Below, piece after piece: positions 36,333 to 46,885 of a stretch of 64,000 bases of DNA; position 1 is the first letter of the stretch; every line of letters starts with the position of its first letter. The translations under genes and the position numbers were made by a program. This stretch comes from Mycobacterium gordonae (GTDB lineage Bacteria; Actinomycetota; Actinomycetes; Mycobacteriales; Mycobacteriaceae): the NCBI RefSeq assembly GCF_001417955.2, contig NZ_LKTM01000024.1:1-64000 (forward strand), in the 5' to 3' direction. Under the pieces are notes generated by a model. It made no database searches, was not told where the DNA came from, and was given only the letters and a program-made list of their open reading frames with translations.

Positions 36333-37244
36333 ATGCCGGACTCCCGTCTGAGCTCAGGCGCCACGAAAGGCAACACCCGCTTGTCCCAGGAACTCAAGCC
36401 GCACTTTGACGATGTGCAGGCACATTACGACCTGTCCGACGATTTCTTCCGGCTGTTTCTGGACCCGACCCAGACATACAGCTGCGCCTACTTCGAGCGC
36501 GACGACATGACGCTGGAACAGGCGCAGATCGCCAAGATAGACCTGTCGCTGGGCAAGCTGGGCCTGCAACCCGGAATGACGCTGCTGGACGTCGGCTGCG
36601 GCTGGGGCGCGACCATGCGCAGGGCCATCGAGAAATACGACGTCAACGTCGTCGGCCTGACTCTGTCCAAGAACCAGGCCGCGCACGTGCAGCAGACGTT
36701 CGACGAAATGGACACGGCACGCAGCCGTCGTGTGCTGCTGCAAGGCTGGGAACAGTTCACCGAGCCGGTGGACCGCATTGTGTCGATCGGCGCGTTCGAG
36801 CACTTCGGCCGCGATCGCTACCAGGATTTCTTTTCGCTGGCTTACAAACTGCTGCCGGCCGACGGTGTGATGCTGCTGCACACCATCACCGGATTGACTC
36901 GCCAGCAACTGAGCGAGACTGGTCTGCCCATCTCCATGAATCACATCCGGTTCGTGAAATTCATTCTCACGGAGATCTTCCCGGGCGGCCAGTTGCCGGA
37001 TACGGATATGGTGGCGGGGTTCTCGGAGGCGGCCGGTTTCACGCTGACCAGGCGTCAGTCGTTGCAGCAGCACTACGCGATGACCCTCGATCGGTGGGCC
37101 GCAGCGCTCGGCGCAAGGCGCGACGAAGCCGTGGCAATTCAGTCCCAAGAGGTCTATGACCGGTATATGAAATACCTGACCGGCTGCGCCGATCATTTCC
37201 GCACCGGGTATATAGACGTCAATCAGTTCACCCTGGAAAAATAG
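36333..37244 (+). CDS. cyclopropane-fatty-acid/mycolic acid methyltransferase family protein
   Basis: The product has 303 residues, similar in layout to UmaA and CmaA2. The first part YDLSDDFFRLFLDPTQTYSCAYFERDDMTLEQAQ is nearly diagnostic. The SAM motif is LLDVGCGWGATMR. QGWEQF and RIVSIGAFEHFG are further blocks, and the end GYIDVNQFTLEK is family-typical. Such enzymes methylate or cyclopropanate the acyl chains of mycolates or phospholipids. Which modification is made cannot be told. A basic Ser/Thr tail of about 20 residues precedes the homologous part, so the true start may be later. Confidence 0.9.
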   Translation: MPDSRLSSGATKGNTRLSQELKPHFDDVQAHYDLSDDFFRLFLDPTQTYSCAYFERDDMTLEQAQIAKIDLSLGKLGLQPGMTLLDVGCGWGATMRRAIEKYDVNVVGLTLSKNQAAHVQQTFDEMDTARSRRVLLQGWEQFTEPVDRIVSIGAFEHFGRDRYQDFFSLAYKLLPADGVMLLHTITGLTRQQLSETGLPISMNHIRFVKFILTEIFPGGQLPDTDMVAGFSEAAGFTLTRRQSLQQHYAMTLDRWAAALGARRDEAVAIQSQEVYDRYMKYLTGCADHFRTGYIDVNQFTLEK

Positions 37245-37316
37245 GCCTCTGCCCGGTTCGCTTGCCCGGTTTCGCGGTGTGCAATTAGACCCGTGTTTGG
37301 GAATGTGCGCTGCGGT

Positions 37317-37350
37317 GTATAGATAGCTACGTCGTACAGATAGCCACGTC
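37317..37350 (+). repeat. tandem 17-bp direct repeat upstream of a lipoprotein gene
   Basis: GTATAGATAGCTACGTC (37317-37333) is followed at once by GTACAGATAGCCACGTC (37334-37350), 15 of 17 identical. It lies 26 bp upstream of the lipoprotein ATG and overlaps its probable promoter. Two head-to-tail half-sites 17 bp apart suggest a dimeric regulator. Confidence 0.6.
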
Positions 37351-37375
37351 TCCGACCTCAGAAAGGGCTAGTTTA

Positions 37376-37654
37376 ATGAAACCCCTCGCACCTGCCGCAA
37401 TTGTCATCGCGGCGTTGATGTTCAGCGGCTGTTCGGCTTCAAAGGTCATCAATACCGGTGGCGACACCAAGTGCAAAGACTTCACCACGCAGGACGAGAA
37501 GAAGCAGAGCGAAGAAGTCAGCAAGATGCTGAAGGACAAGAACGGCGCTGAGCCCAGCTCGCTGGAGATCAACGCAACCCGCCTCTCGGCGCAGACGTAC
37601 TGCCAGACGCTGGGCAAGCCGGACAGCAAGATCTCCGAGGCCCCGCACGGCTGA
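37376..37654 (+). CDS. small lipoprotein of unknown function
   Basis: The product has 92 residues. The signal peptide ends in the lipobox MFSGC (Cys19). The mature part is charged and has two cysteines (TKCKDF and TYCQTL), likely a disulfide, and a helix DEKKQSEEVSKMLKDK. The pattern, two cysteines about 43 residues apart in a small helical exported protein, recalls HdeA-like periplasmic chaperones; that is a loose resemblance only. A GAAAGG ribosome site lies 9 bases upstream of the ATG. A hairpin follows the gene. Confidence 0.7.
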   Translation: MKPLAPAAIVIAALMFSGCSASKVINTGGDTKCKDFTTQDEKKQSEEVSKMLKDKNGAEPSSLEINATRLSAQTYCQTLGKPDSKISEAPHG

Positions 37655-37660
37655 CCTGGT

Positions 37661-37698
37661 GGTCCTGCTGGCCGGCCGGACGGCTGTCCAGCAGGACC
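37661..37698 (+). terminator. hairpin after lipoprotein gene
   Basis: GGTCCTGCTGG (37661-37671) and CCAGCAGGACC (37688-37698) are a perfect 11-bp inverted repeat separated by 16 GC-rich bases. It begins 7 bp after the lipoprotein stop, the position of a terminator. Confidence 0.65.
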
Positions 37699-37762
37699 CG
37701 GTCCCGCGGCGATCCAGCAAGGACCCCGACCGGGTTGTCGGCGATACTTCAGCGCCCGATAA

Positions 37763-39502
<1,740 letters not shown>

Positions 39503-39516
<14 letters not shown>

Positions 39517-40261
39517 CTGAATACCTCTGCGCTGGACTGGCCTGAGCCGACTCGGGCTTGGTGAAGTACATGGCTACGCTCTTGCCCACCAGTGGATTCA
39601 GGGCGTGCTCGGCAAGCTGAGTGATCTTCGGCCGTTGCATCAGATCCCACACCAGCAACTTATGGTAGGCGCTGACCGCGGGGTGGTCGTTGTTCGACGG
39701 TCCCACAGCGCATTTGAGCCACCAGAACGGCGAGTGCAGGGCGTGGGCGTGGTGAGTATGCGTCAATTCCATTCCGCGACCGGTGATCTTGTCACGCAGT
39801 GCACTGGCCCGGTAAATCCTCACGTGGCCGCCCTCATTGCTGTGGTACTCCTCGGACAGCAACCAGCAGACGCGCTCCGGCAGCCACCGCGGCACGCTGA
39901 CCGCCAGGGTGCCACCGACTTTGAGCACCCGGATCAGTTCGGCGATGGCGGCATCGTCCTCGGGTATGTGCTCGAGGATCTCCGACGCGATCACGCAGTC
40001 GAAAGTCTGGTCAGCGTAGGGCAGATTGAGCGCGTCGCCACGAACCACTTTCGCGGAGGCCGACTGCGGCGCCTCGCCGGTCTCGGCCATCGCACGCAGC
40101 AAGGTATCCACCGACCGGAGTTCGGCGGCGTCCTGGTCGAACGCGACGACATCCGCACCTCGCCGATAGGCTTCGAAGGCGTGCCGGCCGGCGCCACAAC
40201 CCACGTCGATAACCTTGGCGGCGGGTCCGATCCCGAGCCGCTCGAAATCGACCGTCAGCAT
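39503..40261 (-). CDS. class I SAM-dependent methyltransferase
   Basis: The product has 252 residues. Motif I is VIDVGCGAGRHAFEA, the acidic block VVAFDQDAAEL, and the catalytic strand-4 motif FDCVIASEILEHIPED. The C-terminal part has WWLKCAVGPSNNDHPAVSAYHKLLVWDL, not usual in small-molecule methyltransferases. ATG at 40261 is used: the open frame continues upstream to 40588 but that part is read antisense-like through the glycosyltransferase. It overlaps the GT stop by 7 bp and the toroid start by 14 bp, giving tight translational coupling. Confidence 0.82.
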
Positions 40262-41514
40262 CGCGGCCCGCCCTCGGCGGCTCGTCGCTCGATCGCCCGT
40301 TGGTAGATCCGCACGGTTTGAGCGGCCACCGCGTCCCAGCTGAACACGTTGACCGCCCGATTGCGCCCGGCCTCGCCCAGGCTGCGGCGCCGCTCCGGCG
40401 AATCCAGGAGCTTGCCGATCGCATGTGTGAGGGCATCGACGTCGGCGGGCGCCACCAGCTCGGCGCAAGCACCGTCTGTCCCGAGTACTTCGGGCAGCGC
40501 ACCGACACGGCTGGCGACGATCGGGGTCCCGCTCGCCATTGCTTCCACCGCGGGTAACGAAAAACCTTCGTAGAGAGAAGGAATGCACGCGACTTCGGCC
40601 GAGGCGAACAGGGCGGCGAGCTCGGCGTCGGGCAGGCCGCTGGCGATGTGGACGATGTCCGAGATCCCCAACTCGGCGATGAGCTTGTGGGTCGGACCGT
40701 TGGTTTCCACCTTGGCGACCAACCGCAACTCGAGGTCGCGGCTGGTGCGCAGTTTGGCGACGGCGTGCAACAAGGTGCTGACGCCCTTGAGGGGAGTGTC
40801 CGCGCTGGCGATCGCCATCACCCGGCCGGGTCGCCGCGGTGACGAACCCGGTCTGAACAGTTCGGTATTCACCCCCAACGGCACTACATGCAGTTGATCG
40901 GGGGAGACGCCGAAGTCCGCGACGATGTCGGTGGCCGACGACGACGACACGGTCAGCAGGTCAGGGATCCGCCGGGCCACCTGCTTCTGCATGCTGGAGA
41001 ACCCATACCACCTGTGTACCAAAGGCTTTCGCCACCATCGAGCGGCAGCGAGATCGAGTGACCGGTCACGCGTGATCGGGTGGTGCACGGTGGCCACGAC
41101 CGGCATGCCGGAACCGGCGATGGTGAGCAGTCCCGATCCCAGGCTCTGATTATCGTGCACGACGTCGAAGTCGGCCTTCCGGTCCGCCAGTAGCCGCGCC
41201 ACCCGCAGCGTGAAGGTTCTGGGTTCGGGGAACCCGGCCGTCCACATGGTGGCCAACTCGAGCAGGTCGATCGAGTCACGAATCTCGCTCGGCCGGGGCA
41301 CCCGGAATGGGTCCGGCTCGCGGTACAGGTCGAGGCTCGGAACCTTCGTCAGGCGAACCCGGGGATCGAGTAACTCGGGATACGGCTGCCCGGAGAACAC
41401 CTCCACCTCGTGACCGAGGTCGACCAGCCCACGGCTGAGATGCCGCACATAGACACCCTGTCCGCCGCAGTGGTCCTTACTCCGATAGGACAGCAGAGCA
41501 ATTCGCATTCTCAA
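40255..41514 (-). CDS. glycosyltransferase family 4
   Basis: The product has 419 residues with the GT-B fold of GT4. The acceptor loop is CGGQGVYVRHLSRGL, and the donor-site EGFSLPAVEAMASGTPIVAS holds the ExxxxxxxE motif (E-x7-E). VVPLGVNTELF and VFSWDAVAAQTVRIY are family blocks. There is no signal peptide; it is probably a peripheral membrane enzyme acting on a lipid-linked or nucleotide sugar. It is the first gene of a GT / methyltransferase / toroid operon with the promoter and palindrome at 41604-41648. Confidence 0.88.
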   Translation of the reverse strand: MRMRIALLSYRSKDHCGGQGVYVRHLSRGLVDLGHEVEVFSGQPYPELLDPRVRLTKVPSLDLYREPDPFRVPRPSEIRDSIDLLELATMWTAGFPEPRTFTLRVARLLADRKADFDVVHDNQSLGSGLLTIAGSGMPVVATVHHPITRDRSLDLAAARWWRKPLVHRWYGFSSMQKQVARRIPDLLTVSSSSATDIVADFGVSPDQLHVVPLGVNTELFRPGSSPRRPGRVMAIASADTPLKGVSTLLHAVAKLRTSRDLELRLVAKVETNGPTHKLIAELGISDIVHIASGLPDAELAALFASAEVACIPSLYEGFSLPAVEAMASGTPIVASRVGALPEVLGTDGACAELVAPADVDALTHAIGKLLDSPERRRSLGEAGRNRAVNVFSWDAVAAQTVRIYQRAIERRAAEGGPRC

Positions 41515-41603
41515 CCCTTCGGCGCCAGCGATCGACCAGGAAAAGGGGGGAAGGGCGCCAATCTCATTGCTGTCAACGCACCCGTGAACGACGGGACAGC
41601 AAA

Positions 41604-41648
41604 CTGGACATGTGTCCAGATTATAGTTCGGTCAGCTAATTGACGCAA
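41604..41648 (-). promoter_or_regulatory. GT-operon promoter with palindromic operator
   Basis: On the minus strand TTGCGT (41648-41643), 17 bp, then a perfect TATAAT (41625-41620) form a sigma-A-type promoter 106 bp upstream of the GT start. Directly after the -10 lies CTGGACA-N2-TGTCCAG (41619-41604), a perfect inverted repeat at the expected transcription start. A bound regulator would block RNA polymerase. Confidence 0.6.
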
Positions 41649-41793
41649 ACGCACCCCCACCAGATCACTGCTGCCCGCTGTCACGGTTCGCATCGAATCC
41701 CAGACCGATCGGGGAGCTGAGTACGGCGCGGCACCCGCGCATGACAACGCTCCCGATTCGAGCTCGATACCGGCTGCTCTGCTGAACCGGCCA

Positions 41794-41826
41794 AAGCTAC
41801 GACAATCCCGTCTCAAGCTACGACAA
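41794..41826 (+). repeat. exact 12-bp direct repeat with 21-bp period
   Basis: AAGCTACGACAA occurs at 41794-41805 and again at 41815-41826, a 21-bp period (two helical turns). It lies 118-150 bp upstream of the acyltransferase ATG. The spacing fits a dimeric DNA-binding regulator on one DNA face. Confidence 0.55.
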
Positions 41827-41943
41827 CCGCGGCAGCAGCGCGAACCCACCCGCTCCGATCGCTGCACCGGTGAATGCCGCGCGGGATTTCGGTTTCGCTG
41901 ACAGTGCGGTTAAAACGCGCCAAATCGGTTTAGTCTCATCGAG

Positions 41944-42753
41944 ATGACTCGGCAACGTCTCCCCAAAGAACTTCGCCATCGCGATCCGGAGTTCATTCGC
42001 GCCGTGCTGCCTCCGCTGTGGTTGGCCTCGACCGTCTGGTTCCGGGCCGAGGTACTCGGCTTCGAGAACGTGCCGGATGAGCCGGTGCTGTTCGTGGGCA
42101 ACCACAGCGGCGGGGGCGCAACCCCTGACACGTTCGTCTTCCTGCTGGCCTACAACACCTACTTCACCGTCGAGGGCCGTCCTCTCTACGCGCTGGCGCA
42201 CGACACGGTCACCGCCGCGCCGGTCATCGGCGGGCTGACCCGCAAGCTGGGCGTGGTCCCGGCGGCCAATTCCTTTGCCGAGCGCATTTTCGACAGCGGA
42301 GGCTCGGCGCTGGTCTATCCGGGCGGCGACGTGGAAGCCCTGCGCCCGTGGCGGGATCGCAACAAGATCATCTTCTCCGGCCGTAAAGGCTTTCTGCGGC
42401 TGGCACACAAGTGCAATGTGAAGATCGTGCCGGTGGTGGCGACCGGTGGCCATGACACCTTGATCGTGCTGAACGACGGTCGGCGCACCGCGCAATTGCT
42501 GCGATTGGACAAATTGGCACGGGTGAAGAGCATGCCCATGACGCTGAGCATCCCGTGGGGGCTGTCGCCGCTCCCACTGCCGCACTTTCCCCTTCCGGCG
42601 AAGATCCGCATGCAGGTGCTCGAGCCGATCGATGTGCGAGCCAGGTTCGGCGAGGACCCGGACTGGGATCGCGCACTGGCCTACGTGACCAGCGTCATGC
42701 AGGTCGGCTTGTCGAAGCTGGCCAGCAAGACCATCGTCCCGATGGTCCGGTGA
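41944..42753 (+). CDS. lysophospholipid acyltransferase-like protein
   Basis: The product has 269 residues, PlsC-type fold. The catalytic motif is a long variant: NHSGGGATPDTFV, His followed by Asp seven residues later, in place of NHxxxxD. This form is found in the mycobacterial Rv1920-like group. VYPGGDVEALRPW supplies the second block with the glycerophosphate-site PGG. It should acylate a lysolipid or diacylglycerol. Its stop is two bases before the next gene's start (TGAGATG), so they are translationally coupled. Confidence 0.8.
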   Translation: MTRQRLPKELRHRDPEFIRAVLPPLWLASTVWFRAEVLGFENVPDEPVLFVGNHSGGGATPDTFVFLLAYNTYFTVEGRPLYALAHDTVTAAPVIGGLTRKLGVVPAANSFAERIFDSGGSALVYPGGDVEALRPWRDRNKIIFSGRKGFLRLAHKCNVKIVPVVATGGHDTLIVLNDGRRTAQLLRLDKLARVKSMPMTLSIPWGLSPLPLPHFPLPAKIRMQVLEPIDVRARFGEDPDWDRALAYVTSVMQVGLSKLASKTIVPMVR

Positions 42754-42754
42754 G

Positions 42755-43189
42755 ATGACCCAAACCGTTACCGTCGCCCGCCATATCGACTGTCCGCTCG
42801 AAACCAGCGGCGGCTTCATCACCGACCCGCACACTCTCTTTCCCCAGGTATCCACATTCAGTCGGTGCCGCTTCGTCAAGTCGCGCGACGACGGCGAATT
42901 GTGGGATGTCTACATGGACAGCGGCACCATCCAGCTCGGCGGCCGGGTTCTGATCACACCTCCGACTGGCAGCCTGCTGAAGTGGCGGGCAGTCCAGGGA
43001 ACGCGGCACTCGTTCGCGGCGCTCATCGAACCGGACGGCGAGGGCAGCCGCCTCACCCTGACCCTGACGTTCTCCACCACCGGTCTGGGTGTCGCACGGC
43101 TCAGCGAATGGCTGGGACGTGGTCTGGTCTCTCGTAACCTCGAGGCGGCGGCCGAGGAAATACGGCACTATCTGGAATTCGAGAGATAG
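42755..43189 (+). CDS. SRPBCC family protein
   Basis: The product has 144 residues and a helix-grip fold: TVARHIDCPLETSGGFITDP, then a series of beta strands with FSTTGLGVARLSEW and a C-terminal helix LEAAAEEIRHYLEF. Relatives bind lipids or act as cyclases. The overlap-type spacing with the acyltransferase suggests a lipid ligand linked to that enzyme. ATG at 42755; a terminator-like hairpin follows. Confidence 0.75.
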   Translation: MTQTVTVARHIDCPLETSGGFITDPHTLFPQVSTFSRCRFVKSRDDGELWDVYMDSGTIQLGGRVLITPPTGSLLKWRAVQGTRHSFAALIEPDGEGSRLTLTLTFSTTGLGVARLSEWLGRGLVSRNLEAAAEEIRHYLEFER

Positions 43190-43199
43190 CACTGCGGGG

Positions 43200-43220
43200 T
43201 GCCGGCCGGGCGGGCCGGCA
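43200..43220 (+). terminator. GC-rich hairpin
   Basis: TGCCGGCC and GGCCGGCA, 5 bases apart, form a perfect 8-bp stem 10 bp after the SRPBCC gene, followed by TTTCAG. It probably ends the acyltransferase-SRPBCC transcript. Confidence 0.6.
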
Positions 43221-43409
43221 TTTCAGTCGCGGGCTGAATATGTGCTTTATTGGTAAAGGCTGTGCAAACAGCAGGCAACGAGCTGTTGTCTGGCGTAATG
43301 CTACGAGGTGATGTCCGCCACAGGCTCCGACGGAGGATCCGGGCCGAGCGTGCATTGAGCGTCACCGGAGTGCGGCTGCCAGCCGACCACACCGATCGGA
43401 GGAAGCGTG

Positions 43410-44762
43410 ATGGACTTCGCGTTGCTGCCACCAGAGATCAACTCGGCGCTGATGTATGCCGGCCCTGGCTCCGGACCGATGCTGGGGGCTGCCGCCGCGT
43501 GGGACGAGTTGTCCGCCGAGATGTACGCAACCGCCAGTTCCTATCAGTCAGTGATCACGAGCCTGACCGCCGGACCATGGATCGGTCCGGCGTCAGCTGC
43601 CATGGCTGCCGCGGCCACCCCCTACGTAGCGTGGCTGAAAGTCACCGCGCTGCAGGCTGAGCACACCGCCGACCAGGCCAAAGCGGCGGCTCTGGCGTAT
43701 GAGACCGCGTTCGCCGAGACGGTTCCGCCGCCGGTGGTCGCCGCCAACCGCAGCCTGCTGATGATGCTGATAGCGACGAACTTCTTCGGCCAGAACACGC
43801 CACTGATCGCACTCACCGAAACCCAGTACGCCGATATGTGGGCACAGGACACCGCGGCCATGCAAAGCTACGCGGCGTCATCGGCAGCGGCGACCACATT
43901 GACGCCGTTCGCCGAGCCCTCTTCCATCACCGATTCGAGCGGGTTGCCGGCGCAGGCGGCCGCGGTCAGCCAGGCCACCGGGACCGCCGCCGGAGAGGTG
44001 CAGAGCCTCGTCTCATCGGCGCAGCAGGCACTGTCCGCAGTGCCGGCGGCGCTGGCGGGTCTGGCAACCCCTGCTCCGGCCGCGGCCGTTTCGCCGTTCG
44101 ACATCGTCACACTGCTCGACTTCGGCGCGGGTCTCATCAGCGGCACCTTGGACGGAATCGTCGGGACGACTGCCCTTCCTTACGACATCGGCGGTTACCA
44201 CATCGGGGTTCACACCGACGACATTGTCAGTGGCTGGGCGGGCATCGAGAGCTGGCCCGGGTCGGCGCCGGTGCCCCCGACCCAATTTCCGGTCATCACC
44301 AACCTCGGCTCCCCGGTGTCAGCGGGCCTGGGTGAAGCCGGGTCCGTCGGCGGACTGTCGGTACCGCCGGGTTGGACGACCGCCGCGCCGGGCTTCCGGC
44401 TGGCGGCACTGACGTCGCCGGCCGCCAGTGTCGGCGCCGCGGCGGAGGCTTCCGCGGACGGGGCCGGAGCGTTGTTCAGCCAGATGGCCGTGGCGGGCAT
44501 GGCCGGGCGGGCCATGGCCGGCACCGTCGGCACGGGCGGGTCCGGCGGCGCCCGCACCAAAGAGCGGGTCGGGGTGGCCAAGCGCGGCACGCCGGCCGCC
44601 GCTGAGACGGGCGAGGAGTCCGCGAAGCCGCCGCCAGCACTACCCGGCGGCCCGATCACCAGCATCGCCGCCGAACTGCGTGAACTGGCCTCCCTGCGCG
44701 ACGCCGGAATCCTCACCGAGCAGGAGTTCACCGAGCAGAAGCAACGCCTGCTCCCGCAGTAG
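43410..44762 (+). CDS. PPE family protein (SVP) with C-terminal SHOCT domain
   Basis: The product has 450 residues. The PPE domain (1-180) starts DFALLPPEINSALMYAGPG, with WxG in PWIGPASAAM. The SVP motif GLSVPPGW is at about 315. The last 35 residues read ITSIAAELRELASLRDAGILTEQEFTEQKQRLL in two halves (ELASLRDAGILT and EQEFTEQKQRLL). This is a SHOCT helix-turn-helix module, normally found at the C-terminus of membrane or DNA-associated proteins and not as part of PPE proteins. GGAGG lies 7 bases before ATG 43410. There is no PE gene next to it. It is convergent with a cutinase gene. Confidence 0.85.
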   Translation: MDFALLPPEINSALMYAGPGSGPMLGAAAAWDELSAEMYATASSYQSVITSLTAGPWIGPASAAMAAAATPYVAWLKVTALQAEHTADQAKAAALAYETAFAETVPPPVVAANRSLLMMLIATNFFGQNTPLIALTETQYADMWAQDTAAMQSYAASSAAATTLTPFAEPSSITDSSGLPAQAAAVSQATGTAAGEVQSLVSSAQQALSAVPAALAGLATPAPAAAVSPFDIVTLLDFGAGLISGTLDGIVGTTALPYDIGGYHIGVHTDDIVSGWAGIESWPGSAPVPPTQFPVITNLGSPVSAGLGEAGSVGGLSVPPGWTTAAPGFRLAALTSPAASVGAAAEASADGAGALFSQMAVAGMAGRAMAGTVGTGGSGGARTKERVGVAKRGTPAAAETGEESAKPPPALPGGPITSIAAELRELASLRDAGILTEQEFTEQKQRLLPQ

Positions 44763-44793
44763 GGTCACCTACCGCGGGTGGGCGCGAGCAGCG

Positions 44794-45441
44794 CTACTTG
44801 ACGCGGTTGGCGGCGAAGGTCGCGGCCTGGGTCGTCATTCCGTTCTCGATGTAGGAGACGTGCGCCATGATGTTGCCGCCACCGGTGCAGATCGGGTCAT
44901 CGGTGGCGCACAGGCTGATCAACTTGCCGCTGTAGAGCGGGCTGATCGTCGGCAGTGGGCCACCGCCCCACAGTGCGCTGGAGAATCCGCTGGACGGTTC
45001 GCCGAAATAGGCGACCGCGGCGACGTGATCGGCAACCGGGGCCGGCATCTGGGTGCTGGCCAGGTTGATCACGGTGGCGCCCTGCGAATATCCGCCCATC
45101 ACGATCTTGGTGCTGGGGCAACTGGCCACAGTGCCCTGGACGTGGGCACTCGCGTCGTCAGCGCCGCTGGTGGCGCTGTTGTGGTAGTCGTCGTTGGCGG
45201 GGTAATTGACCGCATACACCTCCACGGAGCGGCCGGCCAACTGCGACGTGAGCGAGTCGACGAACGCCTGGCCGACATTGCCCAGCCCCGGTTCCTGGTG
45301 AGTGCCGCGGGCGTAGACGATCGACACGTCGGCGCAGGGATCGGCCGAGGCGTTGCCCGGACTGGCGAGGGGCACGCTCAGCAGAGCCCACGTCGTCATG
45401 ACGAGAACACTGGCGATACGTGCAAGGCTGCGTGCAGTCAT
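44794..45441 (-). CDS. secreted cutinase-family protein (Culp-like)
   Basis: The product has 215 residues. A signal peptide of about 32 residues ends near NASADPC. The catalytic Ser is in GGYSQGAT, the Asp in TDDPICTGGGN with the disulfide Cys, and the His in IMAHVSYIENG. ARGTHQEPGLGNVG matches the family's N-terminal block. It resembles Cfp21/Culp1-type secreted esterases of M. tuberculosis. It is convergent with the PPE-SHOCT gene (31 bp apart). Confidence 0.9.
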   Translation of the reverse strand: MTARSLARIASVLVMTTWALLSVPLASPGNASADPCADVSIVYARGTHQEPGLGNVGQAFVDSLTSQLAGRSVEVYAVNYPANDDYHNSATSGADDASAHVQGTVASCPSTKIVMGGYSQGATVINLASTQMPAPVADHVAAVAYFGEPSSGFSSALWGGGPLPTISPLYSGKLISLCATDDPICTGGGNIMAHVSYIENGMTTQAATFAANRVK

Positions 45442-45519
45442 GCCCCAGATCCTGACATACCGGCGGCGACGGCGTAGCCGGCGGCTCAGATACCCACCGG
45501 CTCGCCCGCCCGGCGCCGT

Positions 45520-46803
45520 TCATTCAGCCATCGAGCCGGGGTCCTGATCGTGGTTGCCGAACCATTTCAAGGCCTCGAGTGCCACCGCGACGCGAACGGT
45601 GGTGCGTTCCAAAGGCCGCGGCAGCAGTCGTTGCGCGGCATCGAGCCGACTCAACAGTGTGTTGCGATGGATGTATAGCTGTTGAGCCGCACGGGCGGCA
45701 TTGCACTGCTCGTTGATGTAGGTGAGCAAGGTGTCCCGCAACACCGAGCCGGCCGAGGCGAAGGACCCGAGGGTGTGATTGATGAAATCGTGTGCCTGCT
45801 CTTGTTTTTGGGTGAGTAGCGCGACCATCTGAATGTCCTCGAAGAATGCGAGTTGCTGCCGTGCCCGCAGTCGCACCATCATGTGTTGGGCAGTCAGGGC
45901 CTGCTCGTAACTGGTGCGGAAACCGTCGATGCCTCGAGCACTGACTCCAATTGCGATGCGCACCTTGGGCGTTTCCTCGAGCACCCGACGGACTTGTTCG
46001 CTGTCGACATCGGCGATGTCCTTGAGCCATAACCATCGGGTCGCCTCGCTGGCGATCACGGTGAAGGGCTGCGGGCATCCGACGGCGTGGCCCAAGCTGA
46101 CGACGGCCCGGTCAAGCGTGCGGTTGTCGCCGTCGTCCTCGTCGCACCACAGAATGGCGGCGGTGTGAGATCCACTGAGCGCGTAGCCCAGTCGCACTTC
46201 CGCTCGCTTGAGATTCATCGACTCGCCCTCGAGGATCAATTCAACGATCTTGCGTCGCTCGACGATTGCTCCCTGAGCCAGCTCGTTGTGCTCCAACTTC
46301 ATCTGCCGGGAGATGGCGGCAAGAGTGACGTCGACGAAATCACTGGCCGAGCGGGTGACCACATTGAGTAGTTCGCGCAACTCGTGGGGATCGGACGTGA
46401 GGTCGAAGACGATGTCCGTCCACCGTTGTAAGGCCACGTTCTGGCCGATGCGGTAGACCTCGAGCGCCGATGCGCCGAGGCCGCGGCGCACCAGAATGCG
46501 GGCCATGCGCAGCGGCTCCGGCCCCAGGTACGGGGACACCACGCCACCGGGGTCCCGCAGGTGGCTGGTGGCGAAATGCACCAGGCTCGCACGGTTGGAG
46601 GAACTGACCGCCGCTGCCAGAGTGGGATCGCCGATGATCGCGGAGCTGCTGGCCACGGTGGCGCGATCGAGCTCCTCGAGCCATTCCGGTGACGGGTTGA
46701 GAGCGATCCAGGCTCCTTGGCGGATCAGCTCACGGACTTGAGGCGACAATTTGCTATCTACCACGGAAAACCATTCGGTCGTAGGCGCACTTTGCACTTT
46801 CAT
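45520..46803 (-). CDS. PucR-family transcriptional regulator
   Basis: The product has 427 residues. The C-terminal PucR helix-turn-helix (about 370-415) reads CNAARAAQQLYIHRNTLLSRLDAAQRLL, with the signature HRNTL. The middle part (about 170-340) is the GGDEF-like CdaR/PucR dimer domain. No N-terminal ligand domain of a known type is obvious. ATG at 46803 has GAGAGA upstream. It is divergent from an adenylyl cyclase gene, with a 35-bp palindrome between that overlaps its own candidate promoter (TTGACT at 46897-46892 and TAGCCT at 46873-46868, 18-bp spacer). Auto-regulation is likely. Confidence 0.85.
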   Translation of the reverse strand: MKVQSAPTTEWFSVVDSKLSPQVRELIRQGAWIALNPSPEWLEELDRATVASSSAIIGDPTLAAAVSSSNRASLVHFATSHLRDPGGVVSPYLGPEPLRMARILVRRGLGASALEVYRIGQNVALQRWTDIVFDLTSDPHELRELLNVVTRSASDFVDVTLAAISRQMKLEHNELAQGAIVERRKIVELILEGESMNLKRAEVRLGYALSGSHTAAILWCDEDDGDNRTLDRAVVSLGHAVGCPQPFTVIASEATRWLWLKDIADVDSEQVRRVLEETPKVRIAIGVSARGIDGFRTSYEQALTAQHMMVRLRARQQLAFFEDIQMVALLTQKQEQAHDFINHTLGSFASAGSVLRDTLLTYINEQCNAARAAQQLYIHRNTLLSRLDAAQRLLPRPLERTTVRVAVALEALKWFGNHDQDPGSMAE

Positions 46804-46885
46804 CGAGTTCTCTCGGTGAGTTGGGGGAGGGTTCGGATCGACGCGGGGGGGCTCCCTGCGTAACAAAAGGCTACATCAACGTATC

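Larger units (their letters stand above)
41515..41943. other. divergent regulatory region
   Basis: The 429 bp separate the GT operon (minus) from the acyltransferase gene (plus) and hold no gene I can support. They contain a perfect -10/operator arrangement for the GT operon, a 12-bp exact direct repeat (41794-41805 and 41815-41826) and, before the acyltransferase ATG, a TAGTCT-like element at about 41929-41936. Confidence 0.6.
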
